Shown here: piece after piece, positions 54,471 to 64,000 of the stretch | How the letters are laid out: each line of letters starts with the position of its first letter | Position numbering within the stretch: the first letter of the stretch is position 1 | Origin: Streptomyces sp. BV286 | GTDB taxonomy: Bacteria > Actinomycetota > Actinomycetes > Streptomycetales > Streptomycetaceae | Assembly: GCF_019090165.1 (NCBI RefSeq) | Contig: NZ_JAHRIB010000004.1 | Span: 1-64,000 of the forward strand | Length of the DNA: 64,000 nucleotides | Reading direction: 5' to 3' | Notes under the pieces: model-generated | Told to the model about the DNA's origin: nothing | The model's input: the letters and a program-made list of their open reading frames with translations, nothing else | The model's database searches: none | Made by a program: the position numbers and the translations under genes

Positions 54471-55046
54471 TCAGACGTTGACGCCGAAGTCCTGCGCGAT
54501 GCCGCGCAGACCCGAGGCGTACCCCTGGCCGATGGCGCGGAACTTCCACTCCGCGCCGTGACGGTACAGCTCGCCGAAGACCATCGCGGTCTCCGTCGAG
54601 GCGTCCTCGGAAAGGTCGTAGCGGGCGAGCTCCGCCTCGCCGGCCTGGTTCACGACGCGGATGAACGCGTTGCGCACCTGACCGAACGACTGCTGGCGGT
54701 TCTCGGCGTCGTAGATCGACACCGGGAAGACGATCTTCTCGATGTCGGCCGGGACCCCGGCGAGGTTGACCTTGATCTGCTCGTCGTCGCCCTCGCCCTC
54801 ACCGGTGGTGTTGTCCCCGGTGTGCTCGACCGAACCGTCGGGGCTCTTCAGGTTGTTGAAGAACACGAAGTTGGCGTCACTGCTGACCTTGCCCTCCGCG
54901 TTCGTCAGGATGGCGCTTGCGTCGAGGTCGAAGTCCGTACCGGTCGTGGTGCGGATGTCCCACCCCAGACCGATGATGACCGCGGTCAGGCCCGGGGCCT
55001 CCTTCGACAGCGATACGTTGCCGCCCTTGCTGAGGCTGACTCCCAC
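54471..55046 (-). CDS. terD: TerD-family stress protein, second copy
   Basis: Protein of 191 aa, the same length as the copy at 53769 and alignable throughout without gaps. Signatures are [51 protein letters not shown] and [23 protein letters not shown] 55046 has GGAGG four bases ahead and was preferred to ATG 55058. It is transcribed toward the first copy, but hairpins lie between them, so each may be made separately. Confidence 0.95.
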   Translation of the reverse strand: MGVSLSKGGNVSLSKEAPGLTAVIIGLGWDIRTTTGTDFDLDASAILTNAEGKVSSDANFVFFNNLKSPDGSVEHTGDNTTGEGEGDDEQIKVNLAGVPADIEKIVFPVSIYDAENRQQSFGQVRNAFIRVVNQAGEAELARYDLSEDASTETAMVFGELYRHGAEWKFRAIGQGYASGLRGIAQDFGVNV

Positions 55047-55207
55047 GAGTCCTCCCATTGGTGTCCGGGGGCGGGAAGCCCCGTAGTGCGTTGGTATCGG
55101 ATCAACGTGTCGATCCTAGTGACGGGTTCCCCGCCACCGCAGGCCCTGGGCGCGAAGAATCCCGAAGTGTCGGCATCCCCGGCCCGCCGGGCGCGGCGGC
55201 GCCGGGA

Positions 55208-55666
55208 TCACAGGGCGTCGAGCGCCCGTACGTACGCGTCGAGGTCCCGCGCGTCCGGCAGGGCGTTGACGACGGTCCAGCGGACGACGCCCTCCTTGTC
55301 GATGACGAAGGTGCCGCGCACCGCGCAGCCCTTGTCCTCGGCGAAGACGTCGTACGCCCGCGAGACCTCGCCGTGCGGCCAGAAGTCGGACAGGAGCGGG
55401 TACTCCAGGCCCTCCTGCTCGGCGAAGACGCGCAGTGTGTGGATGGAGTCGTTCGAGACGGCCAGGACCTGGGTGTCCCGGTCGGAGAACCGCGGCAGGT
55501 TGTCGCGCAGCTCGCACAGTTCGCCGGTGCACACGCCGGTGAAGGCGAAGGGGTAGAAGAGCAGCACGACGTTCTTCGCGCCGCGGAAGTCGCTGAGCCG
55601 CACGGTGGCGCCGTGGTTGTCCCTGAGTTCGAAGTCCGGGGCCTTGTCGCCGACCTCGATCGCCAT
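55208..55666 (-). CDS. Peroxiredoxin (AhpE/Bcp-like)
   Basis: Protein of 152 aa. The peroxidatic cysteine is in [20 protein letters not shown] (Cys46, P-x3-T/S-x2-C pattern). Four residues on is a second Cys (Cys50), and a further Cys is in [11 protein letters not shown]. It resembles AhpE-type peroxiredoxins, which reduce peroxides in the cytoplasm. The ATG is at 55666 with GGAAGGG upstream. It lies beside the Ter genes, in the same place as the peroxiredoxin I remember next to SCO2368. Confidence 0.93.
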   Translation of the reverse strand: MAIEVGDKAPDFELRDNHGATVRLSDFRGAKNVVLLFYPFAFTGVCTGELCELRDNLPRFSDRDTQVLAVSNDSIHTLRVFAEQEGLEYPLLSDFWPHGEVSRAYDVFAEDKGCAVRGTFVIDKEGVVRWTVVNALPDARDLDAYVRALDAL

Positions 55667-55738
55667 GGTCCTGCATCCCTTCCGTCGGGTCCGTCGGGCT
55701 GTTCGGGTGACGTCCACCCTACGCAGCGCTCCCGCCGG

Positions 55739-55778
55739 GCCCCGTCAGGGGCGCGGAAACCGCGCGACCGGCCCCCGG
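55739..55778 (+). repeat. Dispersed intergenic repeat, copy C (diverged)
   Basis: Contains GTCAGGGGCGCGGAAACCGC then GCGACCGGCCCCCGG; related to copies at 29856, 51373 and 59795. Confidence 0.65.
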
Positions 55779-55917
55779 GGACCCACGGCGATCCACGGGC
55801 CGCCGGCGGGCCCGCCGGGCCGTCCGCCGGCGTCGAGGGCCCATCGGGGCGGGCCCGCCGACGGACGAGGCCCCCGCCGACGGATGTCGACGGGGGCCTC
55901 CTGGCCTCGGCTGCGCC

Positions 55918-56355
55918 TCAGCGCTTCTTGGCGGCCGTCTTCGGCGTCGCCAGCTTCGTGCCGCTCCAGTCCTTCCCCACGCTGATGCCCTTGGTCTGGG
56001 ACAGACCCGCGGTCGTCACAGCTTCGGCGATGTCGCTGGGCTCCACATAACCGTCTCGGCCGGTCTTGGGCGTCAGCAGCAGGACGGCGCCGCCCTCTTC
56101 GACGTACGTGGTGGCATCCACCAGCGCGTCCGTCAGGTCGCCGTCGTCGTCTCGGAACCAGAGCACCACGGCGTCGGCGACGTCGTCGTACTCCTCGTCC
56201 ATGAGCTCGCTGCCGATTACTTCTTCAATGGCCGAGCGGAGCTCCTGGTCGACGTCGTCGTCGAAGCCGATCTCCTGGACCACCTGCTCGGGCTGGAATC
56301 CCAGCCTGGCGGCCAGGCTCGTCCGCTCCTCCGCGTGGTCCGCGGTCGCGCTCAC
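55918..56355 (-). CDS. DUF3052 family protein
   Basis: Protein of 145 aa. The whole length fits DUF3052: LGFQPEQVVQEIGFDDDVDQ, ADAVVLWFRDDDGDLTDALV and LLLTPKTGRDGYVEPSDIAE. Lys-rich end. GTG 56355 has AGGAGG six bases ahead. It is next to aceE as in other Streptomyces. Function is unknown. Confidence 0.95.
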   Translation of the reverse strand: MSATADHAEERTSLAARLGFQPEQVVQEIGFDDDVDQELRSAIEEVIGSELMDEEYDDVADAVVLWFRDDDGDLTDALVDATTYVEEGGAVLLLTPKTGRDGYVEPSDIAEAVTTAGLSQTKGISVGKDWSGTKLATPKTAAKKR

Positions 56356-56852
56356 GGGTTGCCTCCTGATCATGTTCGGTAATGGGGTCCTCCCCGGCTC
56401 GGGCGAAGCCGAGACCTTGGGGAAGTTCAAGCCACGCGCGTGCGCGAAGCATTGGCCGTAGTCCACACGGGCGGGACGGATCGCGCAAGTACCCGGCGGT
56501 CGAGACCGCCGAAACGGTGACGATCCCGACCGTGTCGCCGCAACTCCAGTCAGGGAATCACAGCCACAGGTGACGCACACCACAGCAATCTGCCCGCTTT
56601 GCGAATTTCGGAACCCTACGAGGGTACGAGACTCGAATGGCTTTGCGGTACGCGTAACGGGTCGGGCGTATCGTTGCGATTTGCCGGACCCGCCTTTGGG
56701 GGAACGGGACGAACCTGTCGGTTACCTCTCGGTAGAGATGACGTTTCCGCTCCTGAGGTACACGATGGGGAACGGCGCAGACGCCCAGGAAACCAGAGAA
56801 AAACCCAAGAAAAAACCGAGAAGAAGCGGCCCCCCGAGAGCGAAGGAACAGC
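56356..56852. other. 497-base divergent regulatory region between DUF3052 and aceE
   Basis: No coding gene is supported; overlapping short frames on both strands look random. It must hold the aceE promoter. The last 110 bases are A-rich for this genome and contain an A-tract leader (caagaaaaaaccgagaagaag) followed by the ribosome binding site GAAGGAA. I could not pick a convincing -35/-10 pair by eye. Confidence 0.5.
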
Positions 56853-59600
<2,748 letters not shown>

Positions 59601-59655
59601 CGCTCCGCGCCGGTGCCGTAGTGCGGTGAGGGGTGGTGGGCCTTGGGGCCCGCCG

Positions 59656-59725
59656 CCCCTTCGGCTTTTCCTGTGCGGCCCCCTCGGCATTTCCTGTGCG
59701 GCCCCCTCGGCTTTTCCTGTGCGGG
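59656..59725 (+). repeat. 23-bp tandem repeat, three copies, after aceE
   Basis: Three units containing ttcctgtgcggc and ctcggc recur with a period of 23 bases. Not a multiple of three, so not coding-constrained. It lies 55 bases after the aceE stop. Confidence 0.88.
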
Positions 59726-59794
59726 GCGTCGGCATGCCCGGAGAGCGGACGGAAGGAAACGCGGAAGGAAGGGGGTGGGGGGTTCGGCAGGGCG

Positions 59795-59842
59795 GGTGCG
59801 GGTCGTTGGGGGCTGGGCGCGCAGTTCCCCGCGCCCCTGGAG
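59795..59842 (-). repeat. Dispersed intergenic repeat, copy D (inverted)
   Basis: Read on the minus strand it contains CAGGGGCGCGGGGAACTGCG, the same core as the copy at 29856. Confidence 0.85.
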
Positions 59843-59888
59843 GGTGCGGGTCGGGGGCTGGGGGTCGGCGTACTGCGGCCGGACAGCG

Positions 59889-59924
59889 CGGTTCCCCGCC
59901 TCCCTCAACGGGAGCGGGGAACCG
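59889..59924. terminator. Bidirectional hairpin between aceE and the small membrane protein
   Basis: Arms at 59889-59904 and 59910-59924 pair with one bulged base: CGGTTCCCCG against CGGGGAACCG plus CTCCC with GGGAG. Confidence 0.8.
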
Positions 59925-59943
59925 TCGTCCTGGGTGGTCCCGG

Positions 59944-60249
59944 TCAGAACATTCCGGTGCCGGGGCCTGCCGTGCCCGCCATCCAGACGATGGCCAGGAC
60001 GGTGTCAATCACTCCCAGTACCAGCGCGATCAGCGCCGGCAGGGGGCGGCCGCCGTTCCAGCGGCGCCCCATGGCCAGCCAGCCGCAGACGATCGCCACG
60101 GGGCCGAGGATGATCCCCAGCACGAAGAATCCGGCGACTGCGCAGATGACTCCGATGATTCCGAGCGTCGCGCTGTCCGGCCCGCTCCGTGACCCCGTAC
60201 GGCGACGTGAGCGAGGGTGTTTGCGCGTGGTGTGACCGAAGCCCGCCAT
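59944..60249 (-). CDS. Small DUF4190-like membrane protein
   Basis: Protein of 101 aa. A basic N-terminus (RKHPRSRRRTG) precedes two membrane helices: LGIIGVICAVAGFFVLGIIL and LPALIALVLGVIDTVLAIVW, separated by a short charged loop with GR-R. The helix-loop-helix layout fits DUF4190. ATG 60249 gives six bases to GGGAG; ATG 60252 and TTG 60255 are alternatives. Function unknown. Confidence 0.85.
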   Translation of the reverse strand: MAGFGHTTRKHPRSRRRTGSRSGPDSATLGIIGVICAVAGFFVLGIILGPVAIVCGWLAMGRRWNGGRPLPALIALVLGVIDTVLAIVWMAGTAGPGTGMF

Positions 60250-60496
60250 CATCAACTCCCTGACCTCTGAGCCGACCGAATGCCGGTCGGTTCTGGCTCG
60301 GAATGCGGGTACCCCGGTCCTGTCGCTTCAGACCCGTACTTCTCTTTTCTCGGTCGCGCGGCGCGCTGCCCCCCTCCGGCAGCACGCCGCGTCCTCACCG
60401 AACTGCCCGTTCCGCACGGATCAGTTGAGAGCACTCTGACCTGCGGCACGGTCAATATGAAAGTCACATGGGACGGTGTCACTCGGATAGGCGAAA

Positions 60497-60522
60497 GCCC
60501 CGCCGAGTGAACTCGACGGGGC
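60497..60522 (-). terminator. Terminator of the DHA2 exporter gene
   Basis: On the minus strand, arms at 60512-60522 and 60497-60507 (11 bp, one G-T pair) are followed by CTTTCG, 40 bases after the stop. The rest of the 60250-60561 gap shows no gene. Confidence 0.7.
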
Positions 60523-60561
60523 CAGGCCCGAAATGACGCGGACGGCGGACGGAAGAACGGA

Positions 60562-62181
60562 CTAGATGTGTCCGACTCCCGCACCGGCTTCCGCGTTGGC
60601 GCCCCGCTTCGTGAGGAAGGCGACGAACACGGCCACCACGGCGACGCCTGCCGCGACGAGGCTCGCCAGGCTCATGCCGGAGATGAACGTGTCGTGCGCG
60701 ACCTCCGTGATCTTCGCCGCGACCGCGTCCGGGGTGCCGGGTGCCACCGGCGGGGCACCGACCTGGACCGCCTCGGCGGCCTGGTCGAGCTGTTCCGGGG
60801 AGAGCTTCGGGAGCCCCGCGTCCGCCCAGTTGCCCGCGAGGTCGGTGTCGACCTTGGAGGCCATCACGGCGCCCAGGACCGCCGTGCCCAGGCTGCCGCC
60901 GATCTGCATGGCGGCCTGCTGGAGACCACCGGCGACTCCGGAGAGCTCCATAGGCGCGTTGCCCACGATGACCTCGGTGGCGCCGACCATGACCGGCGCG
61001 AGGCCGAGACCGAGCATCGCGAACCAGATCGACATGAGCCCGCTGCCCGTGTCCGTCTCCAGCGTCGACACACCGAACATGGCGATGGCGGTGAGTGCCA
61101 TGCCTCCCGCGAGCGGAACCCGCGGGCCCGTCTTGCTGATCATCGCGCCGGCCAGCGGGGAGCCGACGATCATCATGCCGGTGAGCGGCAGCAGGTGCAG
61201 GCCCGCGTCGATCGGGCTCATCCCGTGCACGTTCTGCAGGTAGAAGGTGACGAAGAACAGGCCGCCCATGAAGGCGATCGCCATGAGCACCATCAGGACC
61301 ACACCGGCCGACAGCGCCACGGAACGGAAGAGGCCGAGCGGGATGAGCGGCTCGCGCACCCTGTTCTCCCAGAACGCGAACACGGCGAAACCGAGGACGG
61401 AGATGCCGAGGAACGACCAGGTCAGCACATCTCCCCAGCCCCACTCCGGGGCCTTGATGAGCGCCCAGACCAGGCAGAACATGGCGCCGGACAGCAGACC
61501 GATGCCGAGCAGGTCGAAGGAGCGAGGAGCGTTCGCCGCGCGGTGGTCGGTGAGGATCACCGCACCGAGGACGACCGCGAGGATGCCGACCGGCACGTTG
61601 ATGAAGAAGACGGACTGCCAGCTGACGTGCTCGACGAGCACACCGCCGAGGATCGGGCCGCCCGCGGTGGAGGCGCCGATGACCATGCCCCAGATGCCGA
61701 TCGCCATGTTCAGCTTCTCGGCCGGGAAGGTGGCCCGCAGCAGACCGAGCGCGGCCGGCATCAGCAGCGCGCCGAACAGACCCTGGAGCACACGGAAGAC
61801 GACGACGAAGGCGATGCTGTCGGAGAGGCCGATGGCCCCCGAGGCGGCGGCGAAGCCGACCACGCCTATGAGGAAGGTCTGACGGTGGCCGAACCGGTCA
61901 CCGAGCTTGCCCGCCGTGATCAGCGTGACCGCGAGCGCGAGGAAGTAGCCGTTCGTGATCCACTGGACGTCGGCGAAGGTGGCGCCGAGGTCCTTCTGGA
62001 TGGCCGGGTTCGCGATGGCCACGATGGTGCCGTCGAGGGCCACCATCATGACGCCGACCGCCACGGTGATCAGGGTGTACCACGGATGTCCGCGCAGCCC
62101 CTTGGCCGGGGCCTGACCGGAGGCTGTGGCCGGGGCCTCGTCGGCCGGGCCCGTCTTGTCGACGGTGGTCTGACTAGTCAT
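60562..62181 (-). CDS. DHA2-family MFS multidrug exporter
   Basis: Protein of 539 aa with 14 predicted helices. LDGTIVAIANPAIQKDLGAT is motif D1 with the charged Asp, GKLGDRFGHRQTFLIG is motif A, and GGLQQAAMQIGGSLGTAVLG lies in the second half. DHA2 proteins pump drugs or dyes out using protons. The ATG at 62181 has no good ribosome binding site, so the transcript may be leaderless or start close by. It is divergent from a TetR gene, a standard exporter-repressor pair. Confidence 0.94.
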   Translation of the reverse strand: MTSQTTVDKTGPADEAPATASGQAPAKGLRGHPWYTLITVAVGVMMVALDGTIVAIANPAIQKDLGATFADVQWITNGYFLALAVTLITAGKLGDRFGHRQTFLIGVVGFAAASGAIGLSDSIAFVVVFRVLQGLFGALLMPAALGLLRATFPAEKLNMAIGIWGMVIGASTAGGPILGGVLVEHVSWQSVFFINVPVGILAVVLGAVILTDHRAANAPRSFDLLGIGLLSGAMFCLVWALIKAPEWGWGDVLTWSFLGISVLGFAVFAFWENRVREPLIPLGLFRSVALSAGVVLMVLMAIAFMGGLFFVTFYLQNVHGMSPIDAGLHLLPLTGMMIVGSPLAGAMISKTGPRVPLAGGMALTAIAMFGVSTLETDTGSGLMSIWFAMLGLGLAPVMVGATEVIVGNAPMELSGVAGGLQQAAMQIGGSLGTAVLGAVMASKVDTDLAGNWADAGLPKLSPEQLDQAAEAVQVGAPPVAPGTPDAVAAKITEVAHDTFISGMSLASLVAAGVAVVAVFVAFLTKRGANAEAGAGVGHI

Positions 62182-62212
62182 GTGTTCGAGGTTAGTGACA
62201 GCCACTGACAAT

Positions 62213-62241
62213 TGACAAACCAATTCACAATTCGGTAACTG
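62213..62241 (+). promoter_or_regulatory. Promoter of the TetR gene, overlapping the exporter promoter
   Basis: TTGACA at 62213-62218 and GTAACT at 62236-62241 are 17 bases apart. The AATTG and CAATT inverted repeat (62210-62225) lies inside, so a single bound repressor could shut off both divergent genes. Confidence 0.55.
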
Positions 62242-62314
62242 GCATGTCATTCGCGGAGCGGGTGCGCTAAACGGATGGACACCTGAGTGCCACCTGAGGA
62301 CGAGAAGAGGACTC

Positions 62315-63046
62315 ATGGACACGGCGCCACGACCGGGCCTGCGCGAGCGCAAGAAGCAGCGCACCCGGGACGCGCTGGTACGGGCCGCCCTGGAGCTGTT
62401 CACGACGAACGGCTACGAGCGGACGACCGTCGACGAGATCGTCGAGACGGTCGACGTCTCCCAGCGGACCTTCTTCCGCTATTTCGCGGGCAAGGAGGAG
62501 GCCGCCTTCGCCGTCCAGGAGATCGCGGAGACCCACTTCCTCGACGCGGTGCGCCAACGCCCGCCCCACGAGCCCCCCTTGGACGCGCTGCGCCGGGCCG
62601 TCCTGGCGAGCTGGGACACCATCGGGGAGGCCATCGAGGCCGTCGTCCCGATCGAACTGCACATGCGCACCTTCCAGTTGATCGAGTCGACGCCCGCGCT
62701 GCTCGCCGCCCACCTGCGCCGTCACGAGGGGCTGGAGGAGGAGCTCGCCCGGATGATCGCGGAGCGTGAGGGCGTCGACGTGGACACCGATCCGCGGCCG
62801 CGGGTGGCGGTGGCCCTGTTCGGGGGCGTGATGCGCCTGACGGGCCGGGCATGGGGCGCGGGCGAGGACTTCAGCGTGGTGGCGATGCGCGAGCTGGCCG
62901 TCTCCTATCTCGACCAGATGGGACCCGCGTTGGCGGCGAACTGGCACACGGGCGAGGAACACGGCGACGAGCACGCAGAGAGAGGGGAGAGGAAGGAGAG
63001 CGGCGAGGAGATGAAGAAGGGGGAGAAGACCGTGAACGGGGAGTAA
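62315..63046 (+). CDS. TetR-family regulator of the divergent exporter
   Basis: Protein of 243 aa. The helix-turn-helix is at residues about 12-58: ALVRAALELFTTNGYERTTV, then EIVETVDVSQRTFFRYFAGK, the standard TetR ending. The C-terminal ligand-binding domain has a Glu/Lys-rich tail (GERKESGEEMKKGEKTVNGE). ATG 62315 has GAGG four bases ahead. It probably represses the DHA2 exporter gene next door, through the inverted repeat between them. The inducer is unknown. Confidence 0.93.
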   Translation: MDTAPRPGLRERKKQRTRDALVRAALELFTTNGYERTTVDEIVETVDVSQRTFFRYFAGKEEAAFAVQEIAETHFLDAVRQRPPHEPPLDALRRAVLASWDTIGEAIEAVVPIELHMRTFQLIESTPALLAAHLRRHEGLEEELARMIAEREGVDVDTDPRPRVAVALFGGVMRLTGRAWGAGEDFSVVAMRELAVSYLDQMGPALAANWHTGEEHGDEHAERGERKESGEEMKKGEKTVNGE

Positions 63047-63219
63047 TTACGGTCACACACAAAGTGATGGCCAGATGGGCACGGATCATCCCAAGTGCGC
63101 ACACACCGTGACCGCCTCGTGAGGAGTCGGTCCACTTTGCCCCAAATACCCCGACGGAAACGTGATCCGCCTCACTCGGTTAACGCGAGACACTCTCGTT
63201 CTCCTAGTGTGTCCTTTCA

Positions 63220-64000
63220 GTGACTTCCTTCGACTCCACTCCCCAACTCAACGTCTGGCGCATGTTGCTCGCGCTGGCCGTGGTGTTCGTGATGCTCGGG
63301 ACCACCGGCTGGACCGCGGTGCGCAACCACAGAGGGGCGCCCACACCGCTCTCGGCGTCTCTGTCCGCCTGGGAACGCGGTCACATAGGCGGACGCCAGC
63401 TGCCGGACCTGGACAGGACGACGCCCGCCCGGCTGACCCAGTTCTTCGCCTCGCTCGACGCGCACCAGCGCGCCCGCCTCGCGGCCCGCTACCCGCTCGC
63501 GGTCGGCAACATGAACGGGGCGCCGGTGAAGCTCCGTTACCGCGCCAACCGCATCGCCCTCGACCAGGCACGCAAGGTCGAACGCAAACGCATGCGCGAC
63601 AACCGCCTCTCGGCGGCCGGCCAGCACGACGCGGGCCGCCGAATGCACCGGTACGAGGCGCTGATGGCGGGCAAGCGCCACATCCTCGCCTTCGACCCGA
63701 TGGGTTCGGGCCGGGTCGCGGAGGTCTTCGGGAACCTCGGCAGGGCCGAGCGGGTCTCGGTCGTGGTGCCCGGCGTCGACACCGACCTGCTGACCTTCCA
63801 GCGCACCGAGCGCAAGTACACGGCGCCCGTCGGGATGGCCAAGGCGCTGTACCGCGCCGAGCGGGAAGCGAGCCCGCAGACGCGTACGGCCGTGATCGCG
63901 TGGGCCGACTACACGACACCCAGCGGACTCGGCATGGACGCCGCCACCGGCATCCGCGCCGAGGAGGGCGCGGTCCGGCTCCGCGCCCTCGTACGGGCAC
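63220..64000 (+). CDS. DUF1023-type alpha/beta hydrolase, 3' end outside the window
   Basis: The first 260 codons are seen. An N-terminal membrane helix (LLALAVVFVMLGTTGWTAV, residues about 12-30) should anchor or export it. HILAFDPMGSGRVAEVFGNL and RVSVVVPGVDTDLLTFQR are typical of the DUF1023 lipase-like hydrolases; the Gly-x-Ser-x-Gly nucleophile elbow would lie beyond the edge. The GTG start lacks a ribosome binding site. A TAGTGT box nine bases upstream suggests an almost leaderless transcript. Confidence 0.85.
   Translation, partial: MTSFDSTPQLNVWRMLLALAVVFVMLGTTGWTAVRNHRGAPTPLSASLSAWERGHIGGRQLPDLDRTTPARLTQFFASLDAHQRARLAARYPLAVGNMNGAPVKLRYRANRIALDQARKVERKRMRDNRLSAAGQHDAGRRMHRYEALMAGKRHILAFDPMGSGRVAEVFGNLGRAERVSVVVPGVDTDLLTFQRTERKYTAPVGMAKALYRAEREASPQTRTAVIAWADYTTPSGLGMDAATGIRAEEGAVRLRALVRA

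Overview
The window is high-GC actinobacterial chromosome, almost certainly Streptomyces. The signs are GTG/ATG starts behind purine-rich ribosome binding sites, several probable leaderless GTG genes, Tat and lipoprotein exports, a SCO2322-type protein, and an aceE / DUF3052 / peroxiredoxin / TerD block like the one I remember near SCO2367-SCO2371 in S. coelicolor. The first gene (a glycosyltransferase) and the last (a DUF1023 hydrolase) run off the ends.

1-6 kb and 15.6-18.4 kb form a split steroid-type regulon. A KstR-like TetR repressor lies near a 3Fe-4S ferredoxin and an aldehyde dehydrogenase, a metallo-beta-lactamase-fold hydrolase, a FadA5-like thiolase and a CYP125-like P450. Five sites that match or nearly match the KstR operator TnnAACnnGTTnnA sit in the three divergent promoters of these genes. 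Steroid ring-degradation genes are not in the window.

6-15.4 kb holds an NB-ARC/TPR regulator divergent from a cobalamin-riboswitch operon. The operon encodes a membrane-anchored alpha/alpha-barrel exoprotein, a SCO2322-family exoprotein, and the T, A (duplicated) and S parts of an ECF transporter. This looks like a corrinoid or cobalt uptake system whose two surface proteins may act like a split intrinsic factor. A small secreted lytic transglycosylase follows.

18.4-40 kb is ordinary accessory and housekeeping content. It includes two large membrane proteins (one a GT87-PAP2 fusion), an O-methyltransferase, FHA and DUF1992 proteins, a pair of related envelope proteins, a DHA2 exporter with a fused winged helix, a peptidoglycan-binding protein, a HAD phosphatase, a secreted HNH nuclease, a PhoD-type phosphatase, DoxX, a SOD-like protein, DedA, DUF2277, a coiled-coil protein and a DUF4097 lipoprotein.

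40-42.3 kb is a small element integrated in tRNA-Val(TAC). It has 32-bp att repeats, a dead tyrosine integrase and three cargo genes of unknown function. A LacI-type operator and a Tat-exported sugar-enzyme-like protein follow.

45.7-56.4 kb is a tellurium-resistance/stress island: an operon for an HpcH/HpaI aldolase-like protein, a phosphoribosyltransferase-TRSP-StiP-PELOTA fusion and a HAD phosphatase, then four TerD/TerA-type proteins and a DUF475 TerC-like membrane protein, followed by a peroxiredoxin and a DUF3052 protein. aceE (pyruvate dehydrogenase E1), a small membrane protein, a DHA2 exporter with its divergent TetR regulator, and the start of a DUF1023 hydrolase complete the window.
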